NCBI GenBank assembly: GCA_963702565.1
Contig: CAVPDE010000019.1
Location: forward strand, 124,001 to 188,000
Reading direction: 5' to 3'
DNA: 64,000 nucleotides
Origin: CAVPDE01 sp963702565
GTDB taxonomy: Bacteria > Desulfobacterota > DSM-4660 > Desulfatiglandales > HGW-15
Part shown: piece after piece, positions 34,869-43,115 of the stretch
Layout: each line of letters starts with the position of its first letter
How positions within the stretch are numbered: position 1 is the first letter of the stretch
The notes under the pieces: model-generated
Databases searched by the model: none
Seen by the model: only the letters and a program-made list of their open reading frames with translations
Told to the model about the DNA's origin: nothing
Position numbers and translations under genes: made by a program

Positions 34869-35353
34869 AGCAAGAAAACGTCATACAAGCCGAATATCTG
34901 ATCCCGCAACGTCGTCACATGAAGCTTCTGGATCGGGTGATCAATCCTGTGCAGAACGGGCTTCAGGCCGAGACCAGGGTCGCCGAATCGTGGCCCCTGA
35001 AGAAGGACGGCTCCGTGAGTTCTCTGCTCTGCATCGAGCTGGTGGCTCAGGCCGTTTCCGCCCTGAGCACGTGGCGAAGAGGAGAAGGGGCAAGACCCAG
35101 GCCGGGCCTGCTTGTAGGAATCAAGGAGACACAGTTTTTCACGGATAGTCTCCCCATGGGGGCCGGGCTCCTGGTCCGCGTGGAAGAGCTTTACCATGTG
35201 GGAGGCTATGCCGTGTTCGAGGGGCAGGTGAGTTGCGGTTCAGCGCTCTGTTGCACCGCCACCATCCAGGTCATGGAACCTGAAGGAGAGGACTTTCTGA
35301 GTTTCCTGAACGCACAGGGTTCTGGTTCTGCCGAAAAAGAGCAGGAGGATTGA
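34865..35353 (+). CDS. Hotdog 3-hydroxyacyl-ACP dehydratase-like protein (ApeP-type)
   Basis: 162 residues. Text such as IPQRRHMKLLDRVINPV, SLLCIELVAQAVSAL and GLLVGIKETQFFTDSL follows the FabZ/FabA-like hotdog fold of the second dehydratase in aryl polyene systems, with the central helix LLCIELVAQAVSALSTW. The catalytic histidine is less obvious than in the first dehydratase (RRHMKLLD may supply it). The start, an ATG overlapping the PlsC stop, is preferred to a much longer upstream frame without support. Confidence 0.78.
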   Translation: MKQENVIQAEYLIPQRRHMKLLDRVINPVQNGLQAETRVAESWPLKKDGSVSSLLCIELVAQAVSALSTWRRGEGARPRPGLLVGIKETQFFTDSLPMGAGLLVRVEELYHVGGYAVFEGQVSCGSALCCTATIQVMEPEGEDFLSFLNAQGSGSAEKEQED

Positions 35354-35358
35354 AGCTT

Positions 35359-36087
35359 ATGCCTTCTAGACAGGTTGCGCTGGTGACAGGCGGAGGACGG
35401 GGAATCGGCCGTGCCATCAGCCTGGAATTGGCAAAGAGCGGCTTCGACATCGTCGTTACTTTTCGCGCTAACCTGCAAGCAGCGGAGGAGACGGTCGAGC
35501 TGATTCGCCAGGCCGGAGGCCGGGGAGAGGCCGTCTGCTTTGACGTTGCCGAGAGAGAGGAGACAGAGAAACAGATCGAAGCCCTTTTCACCCGGCATGA
35601 GGGCATCGATGTGTTGGTGAACAATGCGGGGGAAACAGCGGACAGTCTCTTTGTGCTCATGTCCTTTGAAGAATGGAGAAGAGTCCTCGATACCTCTCTG
35701 CAGGGTTTTTTCAACGTCACAAAGCCGGTTCTAAAAAGGATGATCAGCAAGAGGAGAGGGTGCATCGTGACTCTGTCCTCTGTGTCCGCTCAATTCGGCC
35801 ACAGAGGCCAGACCAACTACTCTGCCGCCAAAGCAGGCCTTGAAGGCGCCTGCCGATCTCTTGCCTCAGAGGTCGCTCGTCTCGGCATCCGCGTGAATGT
35901 GGTGGCGCCCGGCCTGATTGAGACGGAGATGATCCAGGGTTTCCCGGTAGAGATGATAAAACAGATCATTCCCATGGGCCGGATCGGACTTCCGGAAGAG
36001 GTGGCCAGGGTGGTCCGGTTCCTGTGTTCCGATGACGCCTCTTACATCACGGGACAAGTTATATCGGTCAATGGCGGGATGATTTAG
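35359..36087 (+). CDS. 3-oxoacyl-ACP reductase, SDR family (FabG-like)
   Basis: 242 residues, classical short-chain reductase. The NADPH motif VALVTGGGRGIGRAI, VLVNNAGETADSLF, the catalytic serine in VTLSSVSAQFGHRG, YSAAKAGLE (Tyr and Lys) and the C-terminal YITGQVISVNGGMI are intact. It reduces the beta-keto intermediate in the island. The ATG at 35359 sits ten bases after aggagg; a TTG at 35350 overlaps the ribosome site and is less likely. It is the last gene before a 199-base gap. Confidence 0.93.
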   Translation: MPSRQVALVTGGGRGIGRAISLELAKSGFDIVVTFRANLQAAEETVELIRQAGGRGEAVCFDVAEREETEKQIEALFTRHEGIDVLVNNAGETADSLFVLMSFEEWRRVLDTSLQGFFNVTKPVLKRMISKRRGCIVTLSSVSAQFGHRGQTNYSAAKAGLEGACRSLASEVARLGIRVNVVAPGLIETEMIQGFPVEMIKQIIPMGRIGLPEEVARVVRFLCSDDASYITGQVISVNGGMI

Positions 36088-36140
36088 GGTTTTAGACAAG
36101 AACTTCTTCGCACGCTGCGTAGAAATTCAAAAGCGAACCG

Positions 36141-36240
36141 CAGAATATCGAATATCGAATAACGAACGCCGAAGGAAATAACAGAAGAGATTTAACTTCA
36201 TCATTCGAAATTCCTTGTTCCACATTCGACATTCGAGTTT
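36141..36240. repeat. Iterated 'cgaatat' phrase repeats in gap before LolA gene
   Basis: The 199-base gap contains cgaatatcgaatatcgaata and, 30 bases later, an inverted-sense set, attcgaaattccttgttcca then cattcgacattcgag. The two arms could pair. No gene and no clear promoter is visible here. Confidence 0.7.
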
Positions 36241-36286
36241 AGGTATTCCAATTTGGTTGCGGCCAAAAGCCTGCATTAGGAGTTAA

Positions 36287-36919
36287 TTGATGAAGAAATG
36301 GGCGCGGAACAAGATCTTACACTCGTGCAGCGCGATGGCGGTCGCAGGCCTTGTCTCAGTCATGCCCGGTTACACTCAGGATTGGGCTTCCGTGAAGGAG
36401 TCCTTCAGGAACATCCGATCGGTGAAAGCGGAGTTCTTGCAGGAGCGCCACCTCCAGATTCTTAAAGATCCCCTGGTTTCACAAGGGAGATTCTTTTACC
36501 TGGCTTCCGGTGCGCTCAGATGGGAGTACTTGAGCCCGCTTCAAAGTGTGATGTTGCAGAAAGGAGACAGTGCCCGGCTCTACCATTTCTCTGATGGCGC
36601 ATGGAAACAGGACCTGGCCCAGGGGGTGGAGGCAAGACGGATGGTGCTTGCAGAATTGAGTCATTGGCTGCAGGGGCGTTTCGAGGAGAGTAGGATTTTC
36701 AGTCATGCCTATTCTCCAAGCCCTTCCGGGCGAATCCTCCTGACCCCAAAAGAAGGGATCAACAGGTTTATCCTTGGGATTGAAATTGTCCTGTCTGATA
36801 AGCCCGGGGTCATTGACCGGGTAGAGATAGCGGAACCCGGTGGTTCCGCCTTACGGATTGTATTCAGGAACGTTGAGATCAATTCAAGTCTGCCGTCCGA
36901 GCTCTTCGACAAACCATGA
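36287..36919 (+). CDS. LolA-like outer membrane lipoprotein carrier protein
   Basis: 210 residues with an N-terminal signal peptide (MAVAGLVSVMPGYTQDWA). The LolA pattern is visible: SVKAEFLQERHLQILKDPL, SQGRFFYLASGALRWEYLSP and the beta-rich core to VFRNVEINSSLP. Housekeeping LolA ferries lipoproteins across the periplasm, but LolA homologues within aryl polyene clusters are thought to help deliver the acyl product. The start is an ATG after taggagttaattg. It begins the last sub-run with a lipoprotein and a hydrolase; the ATGA overlap to the next gene couples them. Confidence 0.82.
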   Translation: MMKKWARNKILHSCSAMAVAGLVSVMPGYTQDWASVKESFRNIRSVKAEFLQERHLQILKDPLVSQGRFFYLASGALRWEYLSPLQSVMLQKGDSARLYHFSDGAWKQDLAQGVEARRMVLAELSHWLQGRFEESRIFSHAYSPSPSGRILLTPKEGINRFILGIEIVLSDKPGVIDRVEIAEPGGSALRIVFRNVEINSSLPSELFDKP

Positions 36920-37689
36920 ACTTTAAAAAGAAACGAACGCGAACATATTTATTTGTTTACCGTCGAGCCCCCTCACCCCGCCCTCTCCCCCAAACTGGGG
37001 GAGAGGGGAAGGGTGAGGGGGAACGTTCACATGTCAAAAGACAAACTGCGTCTGTATTAGTAACGAGTCTTATCGCAGTCCTGATGCTATGCACCGGGTG
37101 TTTGTCCATACCGGAAACAGAGCTTCTGCCGGGGGCACCGGAGGATCTCGAGACCTGTTTTGTGCTATTTCCGTCCGGGCCTTGGGAGTGCGTCCACAAG
37201 ATCGAAGCGGTGATCCAAGAGGGGATGTCTTCCTCTCTGCTAGGGATCACTAAAGGAGACCCCGCAGGCCGCAAACTGCATACCCTCTTGCTCACCCCTG
37301 AGGGATTTATCCTGTTCGAGGCAGAACAACAGGAGGATGCAATTTCGGTGTTGAAGGCTATGGCTCCTTTCGATTCCCCGGCCTTTGCCAGAGGATTGAT
37401 GGAAGATGTGAATCTCCTTTTTTTCCCTCCCCAGGGGCGGCCGTCAAAATTGGGGAAGAGGGCAGACGGCGCCCTCGTGTGCCGATGGGAGAGACCTGAT
37501 GGTTCTCGAAGAGAAATCGCTCTTTCAACGGTTCCGAAGATTTCGCTCCGGGACAGGTATGGGGACTTGGCCAAGGAGGCCTTGCTCATGGCGCCTTTTG
37601 TGAAGGGGCTGGCTTCTCAGATTGAATTGCTGGTTCATAAGCCGGCTTCCTACAGACTGAAAATGACTTTGCTTCGGGGGACCCCATGA
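36916..37689 (+). CDS. Predicted lipoprotein with a repeat-derived N-terminal insertion
   Basis: 257 residues. The signal and lipobox appear late: SVLVTSLIAVLMLCTGC (about residues 47-63). Before it lies SPRPLPQTGGEGKGEGE, the translation of a C-rich palindromic repeat, so the repeat is inserted in frame between the ATG and the signal peptide. No alternative in-frame start was found after the insertion, so proper export may be impaired. The mature part (LPGAPEDLETCFVLFPSGPW; DVNLLFFPPQGRP) has no family I can name. Similar small lipoproteins accompany LolA and MMPL genes in aryl polyene clusters. Confidence 0.65.
   Translation: MNFKKKRTRTYLFVYRRAPSPRPLPQTGGEGKGEGERSHVKRQTASVLVTSLIAVLMLCTGCLSIPETELLPGAPEDLETCFVLFPSGPWECVHKIEAVIQEGMSSSLLGITKGDPAGRKLHTLLLTPEGFILFEAEQQEDAISVLKAMAPFDSPAFARGLMEDVNLLFFPPQGRPSKLGKRADGALVCRWERPDGSRREIALSTVPKISLRDRYGDLAKEALLMAPFVKGLASQIELLVHKPASYRLKMTLLRGTP
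36968..37021. repeat. C-rich palindromic repeat inside a coding region
   Basis: ccctcaccccgccctctccc, loop caaact, and gggggagaggggaagggtga form an imperfect stem of about 20 bases. It is a dispersed REP-like element, here within the 5' end of the lipoprotein gene and open in its reading frame. Confidence 0.75.
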
Positions 37690-38685
37690 CAACGAATTTC
37701 CTTTTAACGGCCGCGACCATGAGGAAGGGCTGGAGGATCATAGGCCTGGTGGCCGTGATCTTTTCCCTCTTGCTGTGCGGTTGCTCTAAAAGCCCTGCCG
37801 GTGTCGAGAGCTACGAGCCGGGAACCCACAAGCGCAAGCTCGACCTCCGCGTGCTTGGGTTTCATCGTTCCTACTTGATTCACATCCCCAAGAATTACAA
37901 TCGGGCCGAAGCTCGGCCTTTGATTGTAGCCCTTCACGGGGCCTTCAGCACGGCAGATGAGATGGAAGAGGAGACAGGGCTCTCCGAGCTCGCCGACAGG
38001 GAGGGCTTCCTGGTCGCATACCCAAACGGCATCACCCTGTTCGGCTGGTTTCAGCACTGGAATGCAGGGCATTGCTGCGGAAAGGCCATGAAGGACCGGG
38101 TGGATGACCTCGGTTTTGTCTCCACGGTCATCGAGGAAATCCGCAGGGATTTCCATGTCAGATCCCTCGCGCATTTCTATGGTGGGCCATTCCAATGGCG
38201 GGATGCTCGCGTATCTCTTTGCTGCGCAAAAACCGGAAACCCTGGCAGCTGTTGCCGTGATTGCAGCCACGATCGGCAGCAGCCCTTCTCCTTCTCAGCC
38301 TGAGGTGCGCATTCCACCTGCTCGGGCGCCTGTGCCCGTTATGGCCCTTCACGGTCGAGAGGATGACCGCATCCCTTACGAGGGTGGAAGGTTAGGGAAG
38401 GAGGGACAGTCCTATGTTTCCGTGAAGGAATCGATGGAGTTTTGGTTGAAAGCCAACCAGATTTCCACGGCGTCTCAAAGAGAAGAAATGATGGCCGGCA
38501 GGGTGATCAAGGACACATGGAAGGCCCAGACAAGCGATCGAGAAGTCATTCTTTACACCCTGGAAGGCTGGAAGCACACGATCCCCACGAAGTACTTTAC
38601 GAAAAAGCTCCCTGAAAACGATCCGCTGAGGAATTTCCACGCCACGGACATCATCTGGGATTTCTTCAAAAACCACCACAAGTGA
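37686..38685 (+). pseudogene. LpqC/polyhydroxybutyrate depolymerase-like secreted esterase, frameshifted
   Basis: An alpha/beta hydrolase with a lipoprotein-like signal (VIFSLLLCGC). The oxyanion text PLIVALHGAFSTADEMEEET is in the first frame, and the nucleophile GHSNGGM, the acid in HGREDDRIPYEGG and the histidine GWKHTIP in a frame one base off. The switch falls near 38157-38160, where deleting one base would give HVDPSRISMVGHSNGG, the family sequence. The total length is 333 codons plus one base. It is coupled by ATGA to the upstream lipoprotein. Whether the shift is real or an error cannot be told from one sequence. Confidence 0.75.
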
Positions 38686-39302
38686 GCAGGCTGAGCACAT
38701 GGCCTTCCCCCTCAGCATGCTTTACAGAGTAAGTGTTTCCGCGATGTCTGATGGCGCTCTCCATTTCTCCCAACTGGACGATGTCCACCTCCCGGATGGC
38801 TTCTGAAAGGTCCAAGCCGAAAGCTTTGGCTGCTGCCTCCTTGATGGTCCATGCACGCGTCGCTGTCCGCTCCGGACCCATCCCTGACGTGGAAAGAAGG
38901 TCGCAGTTCTTGGAGGGCATGAAAAGGTGCCAGATCCTCACGGCTTTTGCAGAAACAATCTCAATATCCACGCCCACGGGGTGAACATGCCCTGCGGCCA
39001 CGGAGAAACGGTTGGTGTGAGAGACGGAGCAGTGAAGGTCACTCTCGGCTAGACAGGGTCTCACTCGATCAGGGCCAAGCGTTTCGATGCCCGAGTCGGG
39101 CGTGTCGTTATGAGCAAGACCGATCTGGCGCGCCAGTCTTTTCAGGGCCACCCGCGCTGCTATGAAGAGCCTGCGCCTCCTGGGTCCCAAGTTCTTCAGC
39201 CCGAGCCGCTTCACGAGGGGTCAACAGATCTTTCTCATTCGGGAGCAGGGCCTCGATATCAAGGAGTACGATCCCCGTGCAGCCGCTCTTCAGCCTTTCC
39301 AT
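38666..39302 (-). pseudogene. 4'-phosphopantetheinyl transferase (Sfp-type), frameshifted
   Basis: Transfers phosphopantetheine from CoA to ACP serines. The N-terminal third (CTGIVLLDIEALLPNEKDLL TPREAARAEEL, in parts) is in one frame; RRRLFIAARVALKRLARQIG, DLHCSVSHTN, GVDIEIVSAK with metal-binding acids, and WTIKEAAAKAFG are in another. The join lies in the ggg/ccc runs at 39182-39190, where removing one base restores a continuous family sequence of 212 codons. Its 3' end overlaps the esterase antisense. It is the obvious activator of the ACPs in this window; a second copy elsewhere would be needed if this one is truly broken. Confidence 0.78.
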
Positions 39303-39386
39303 TCCTGGCCAGGCAATGGAGCTGAAGAAATCGATGAGCGTGTTTGTTTTAGAGGGCATCGCGGGTTCTGACAAAGGGCTGTGGGG

Positions 39387-39914
39387 CTATCGCAATCCGA
39401 GGTTGCCCATTGCAGCGATAGCGGTTTCGATGTTCTTGCGGGCCGCCGCCTCGTTGGCGAGACGGAGTCTTGTAGCTGCGACAATGGAGTCGCTTCCTGT
39501 CGCCGTATAAGAAGTGGCAATGCTTTGCTGCCATACCGTTTTACCGGTGGTGGAGTCCACCAGAGTGTAGCTGACCTCGAGATCCACCGTGAAAGACATG
39601 CCCATGAGGGGCTGGGTCAATGCGCCGATATAGGCACCTAATCTGTATCGACCTGAATTGTCGTCCGGGACCTTTGAAAACAAAGCCGACTTCAAGATCG
39701 ATTGCTTTAGCGCTTCACGAAAATCGGCATCGGAGATCTGCGATACGTAGGTGGAACTCGTAACTCTGCCGCCGGTGACTGTAATCGAAACCGTTTCACT
39801 GCTTTTCGAAGCGACTGCAACTCCGCTGACAGCCATGGCAGTCGGCTGCGATGGCGTGGCGCACGCAGAAAGCACGGATAGGAGCGCAAGAGCGCAAAGA
39901 AGGAATAGGCGCAT
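39387..39914 (-). CDS. Predicted lipoprotein, unknown family
   Basis: 175 residues after trimming to the ATG at 39914. Lipobox LSVLSAC. The mature part is rich in serine and threonine and has an AIAAMGNLGLR end. A repeating pattern of aromatic and polar residues (SFTVDLEVSYTLVDSTTGKT; VWQQSIATSYTATGSDSIV) suggests beta structure and a periplasmic, membrane-attached protein. It is seven bases after the neighbouring lipoprotein gene and in the same direction, so the pair is one operon. Confidence 0.72.
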   Translation of the reverse strand: MRLFLLCALALLSVLSACATPSQPTAMAVSGVAVASKSSETVSITVTGGRVTSSTYVSQISDADFREALKQSILKSALFSKVPDDNSGRYRLGAYIGALTQPLMGMSFTVDLEVSYTLVDSTTGKTVWQQSIATSYTATGSDSIVAATRLRLANEAAARKNIETAIAAMGNLGLR

Positions 39915-39921
39915 AACCGAG

Positions 39922-40347
39922 CTACTGTTTGAAGATTGCGTCAAGAGTTTCCGCGACCATGTCCTCGGTCGAACGGCGTTCAAGCGACGGTCGGTAGGAC
40001 TCTGCGCTCGCGAGAATAGCGCGGCTTTTGCCGTCGCGGACCTGAATGTTGAGCCGGATCATGTACATTGTGAGGTCCCACATCCAGCGATCCACGTAGG
40101 TGACGATGGCATCCACCGGTTCGGGAGGATCAGCGCTTGCGCCAGTGGTTGCCTTGAAGCCCGTGGCGTTGAGTCGTGCGGTGATGACCTGGTAAACGTT
40201 GTACCCGTCACCCTCCAGCTTCTGGACATAGACGGTCTTGATCTTGGAGAGATCAGCGGAGGGCGCTTTGGTCGCCTGCAGGGACGCACAAGCCGCAAGC
40301 GACAGCGCGAGAAACACCAGCCCGAGAAACTTTACAATCCTTCTCAT
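39922..40347 (-). CDS. Predicted small lipoprotein, unknown family
   Basis: 141 residues. Lipobox LSLAAC after a strong hydrophobic core (FLGLVFLALSLAAC). The mature part, KIKTVYVQKLEGDGYNVYQV and VTYVDRWMWDLTMYMIRLNI, is compatible with a beta-strand-rich envelope protein; I know no family. The ATG at 40347 follows aggaggagc, an excellent ribosome site. It is the first of a two-lipoprotein operon. Confidence 0.72.
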   Translation of the reverse strand: MRRIVKFLGLVFLALSLAACASLQATKAPSADLSKIKTVYVQKLEGDGYNVYQVITARLNATGFKATTGASADPPEPVDAIVTYVDRWMWDLTMYMIRLNIQVRDGKSRAILASAESYRPSLERRSTEDMVAETLDAIFKQ

Positions 40348-40590
40348 GATGCTCCTCCTTGGCGCTAAAGGTTGAGGAGTGAAGTACTGACAAAGCCTCT
40401 CTAAACGCGACAAGTATTATAGTATCCGCCCTGCATGTCAAGATTAAAGTCGCAAGGTGTGATAGCCGAATGAAAATGTCCTATTGATCCGGCCGTAACA
40501 GGCATCAAAGCCGGGTTCTCGCTTTTGATCGCAAGGCCCGGCCGCCATAGTCGGCGGGCCGCGCGTGATTGAAGCTATTTTGAAAGCTCC

Positions 40591-41946
40591 TCATTCTGCA
40601 GTTCGCACCGCACTGACATAGTATCGACTTTGAGTGATGTTAGCAGTGTGGTGTGGATGAAACTTTTCCGCCCATCCTGCTACTATCTCACCCCTGGCAA
40701 AGTTTACACAAAACGCAGCCCGGTTCCGCATGGCGATGTAGTGCTGATTCTCATCAGCACTCCAGCAAATGTATGGTGCAGGATCAAAGAGATTGTCCAT
40801 GAACCTTCCGGATTGATTCGGAGTTCCTTTCAAAAGAGAGCAAAGTTCCTCCAGGGTCGGCAAGCGCCAGTCCTCATAACCCCCAAAACGGCTCAAGTTC
40901 AACTCCTGCACGTACTTCCCGGCTGCATCAAAAGTCATCTCAGACGGAGACCCTGCCTTTTGCCACATCAGCCCTGTGATCTTGTCCGTAAGGGTCCCGT
41001 CGCCATTGTCCACGAAAGCGTTGGGGAAGTTCCCTGCCGGGTTGAACTGCCTGTTGAAGAAATTGCGGTCCCAGATCATCCTTTGAAGATCTCGATCACT
41101 AAAATTCTTCTCAGCTCTGTCTCTCAGCTTGATCCTCTCGATCACCTCAGGCTTAGCCTCAGGCGCAACAGCCGCTACTTCAGACTCTTCCTTGATGCGC
41201 TCCGAATCAGTCGCGGGCGGAACAGCCTCTACAATAGCCTCTTTCTCGGGACGCTTCGAAGTGGGGGTTGCATCCTTGTCGGTGAAAAATGCTGCAACGC
41301 CGGTCGCTAACGTCCTTATCGAAACATCTTCCGTCTCTCCGCCGTACCACGCAAAAGGAAAAATGCAGCATCCGCCCCCGCCCACGCCCACTCCAAAACC
41401 ATAACCCGAGCTTGCAGAACAGTCAGCTACAAGAGCCCCAGCGATTTCGGCCTTTTCAGTGTCTATTACCGTGGCTTTCGCGTGATGCTCAGTGTCCCTT
41501 TTATTGTAGACCATCATACCTCCCGGGTCGGTGTATGTTTTGGTGCTCCACCCCCTGCTCATGTCCTTCACATAAACAAGGACAATGTATTGTATCCGTT
41601 TGGACTTGATTCTTTCTTTGAACTGGGCATCCTGCAAAAGCAGCAGAATATCTTCAGGACTGTAAAAAGGCTCTGCCACATCAGTGCAGAATTCCTTGGA
41701 GCTGAGGACCCAGACATACGCATTAGCTTCTTCCAGTGCACGCGTCATGGAGCGGACAATTCTCGCTTCCATCTTGCTGGATTTCTCCTGTGATTGGGGG
41801 TCAAGAAAAAAGAGGAGTATGGCTCCGGGCTGAAGTTTTGTCACCGCATACCGATCTGTCGAAGTGATCGACTTCGTGCATCCGGTGAAGAGCCACGCAG
41901 CAACGACGGTGAAGATAAGCGCTGTGTGTATGCATCTGGACCGCAA
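40591..41946 (-). CDS. DUF1566 lipoprotein with glycine-rich segment
   Basis: 451 residues with a TTG start preceded by ggaggaggg. The signal ends in a lipobox, WLFTGC. Residues about 170-190 are glycine-rich (SGYGFGVGVGGGGCCIF). The C-terminal 140 residues are a DUF1566 domain, FVDNGDGTLTDKITGLMWQK and YEDWRLPTLEELCSLL, of the sort seen on surface lectin-like or adhesin-type proteins. The middle (residues 230-300) is Glu/Lys/Ala-rich and probably a flexible linker. It is transcribed alone; no signal for export beyond the lipoprotein route is seen. Confidence 0.8.
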   Translation of the reverse strand: MRSRCIHTALIFTVVAAWLFTGCTKSITSTDRYAVTKLQPGAILLFFLDPQSQEKSSKMEARIVRSMTRALEEANAYVWVLSSKEFCTDVAEPFYSPEDILLLLQDAQFKERIKSKRIQYIVLVYVKDMSRGWSTKTYTDPGGMMVYNKRDTEHHAKATVIDTEKAEIAGALVADCSASSGYGFGVGVGGGGCCIFPFAWYGGETEDVSIRTLATGVAAFFTDKDATPTSKRPEKEAIVEAVPPATDSERIKEESEVAAVAPEAKPEVIERIKLRDRAEKNFSDRDLQRMIWDRNFFNRQFNPAGNFPNAFVDNGDGTLTDKITGLMWQKAGSPSEMTFDAAGKYVQELNLSRFGGYEDWRLPTLEELCSLLKGTPNQSGRFMDNLFDPAPYICWSADENQHYIAMRNRAAFCVNFARGEIVAGWAEKFHPHHTANITQSRYYVSAVRTAE

Positions 41947-42001
41947 GGATAGGCCCTCCTCCTAGCCATTATCAGTCTAAGTTTTTACTCTCTGCACCTT
42001 A

Positions 42002-42420
42002 ATGCCTTAGCAAAGGGTATTCCAAACCCTTGGCGCTGCGACATGTCGAGCAAGTCATGTCTTGGATTGATCAGGGGAGGGGGGTTTTAGGGCTAACCAG
42101 GCGATATCACAGGAGGATGGATTCCCGATGAAAGTCGGAACGCGCGGGAATGCAAACCAATCCCTCATGAGAATGATTCGCCGGCACGGATCCAGACAGA
42201 AGGAGAGGTGAAAGGGATTTTGACGGAATGACGGACCATCAACGAAATCGCAAAGGTATCAGGATATTAACGCAAAGGGGCGTGGGTTGACAAAGCAAGA
42301 GAAGTTGCACCCATCAGAACGATGAGATCTGTGTCAGGCTTCGTTGGTCAGAAAATTGAAGACTGAAGATGCGCATCAGGAAAAACACGCATCTTCGTCT
42401 ACAGAGAGTGGTTAGGTTGG
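42002..42420. other. Gene-free stretch holding copy A of a shared noncoding element
   Basis: No gene is visible in the roughly 460 bases here. Three landmarks recur in the same order and direction in the gap at 54.5-54.8 kb: gccttagcaaagggtattcc at the left, gacggaccatcaacgaaatc in the middle, and cgtctacagagagtggttag at the right. The spacing differs by about 100 bases, implying diverged copies of one noncoding element. Confidence 0.45.
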
Positions 42421-42893
42421 CTCCTTCTTTGGCATCAAGTGGGCTGGCATCTGCACCGCCACGACCTTCCCGCTTGCGCACACCTCTCCACCGGCCGAAA
42501 CTGTGGCGCTCACCACCACCTTTCGGCCCTTGACTTCCTCAATCCGCCCGCGGACTTCGAGGGGCACGCCCATCGGCGTGGGACGCAAGAAATCCACGTG
42601 TAAAGAGGCGGTCATGAAACGCAAGGGAGGATTCGTCCCCATCTCTCGTCCGTCTTTACGGTAGGCCGCTGCCGAGGCTGTGCCTGTGCCATGGCAGCCG
42701 ATCAAGGAAGCAATCAACCCCCGTAGACATAGCCGGGAATCGCCAGGTGATAGGGCTTGGGATGGAAGACGGCAACCGTCTCCTCGCCAGCCCAATGACT
42801 CTTGAGCTGAAGCCCGTGTTCATTGAGTCGGCCACAGACATAGCAATGGCTCAGGTCGTCAGGATAGTAATCTTGAAAGGCTTTTTTATTCAT
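42412..42893 (-). pseudogene. PaaI-type hotdog thioesterase, frameshifted
   Basis: The N-terminal part, CYVCGRLNEHGLQLKSHW with the CxxCGxxN motif, and HLAIPGYVYGG run to a stop at 42714. The rest, LIASLIGCHGTGTASAAAYR and LHVDFLRPTPMGVPLEVRGR, continues in another frame. Adding one base to the run of five C (plus strand 42718-42722) would fuse them as GYVYGGLIASLIGCHG, the usual PaaI geometry. The whole is 160 codons plus two bases. aggag precedes the ATG by ten bases. The frame breaks at a homopolymer, so error is likely. Confidence 0.72.
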
Positions 42894-43029
42894 GCGGTCA
42901 TCACTCCTGAGAATAGAGGCCAGACTGGGTGGTCTTGGCATGTGCTCTTAATATCAAGCCAACTTGACTACGTCAATATTTTGATCATTCATCAGCGCCC
43001 GACATCCGCACCACTTGCGCATGTGTCAA

Positions 43030-43075
43030 CAAAAAACAGAGGAGGCGCGGAAGGAAAACATGCGTCCACGCCTCT
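43030..43075 (-). terminator. Rho-independent terminator after the phospholipase C-like gene
   Basis: On the minus strand gaggcgtgga pairs with tccgcgcctc (one G-T) around a 16-base loop, followed by ctctgttttttgttg. It ends the unit that begins with the UPF0104 gene. Confidence 0.7.
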
Positions 43076-43115
43076 TTCGTGAATTTGCATCAAGCTAATC
43101 TTTATCTCATCAGCT

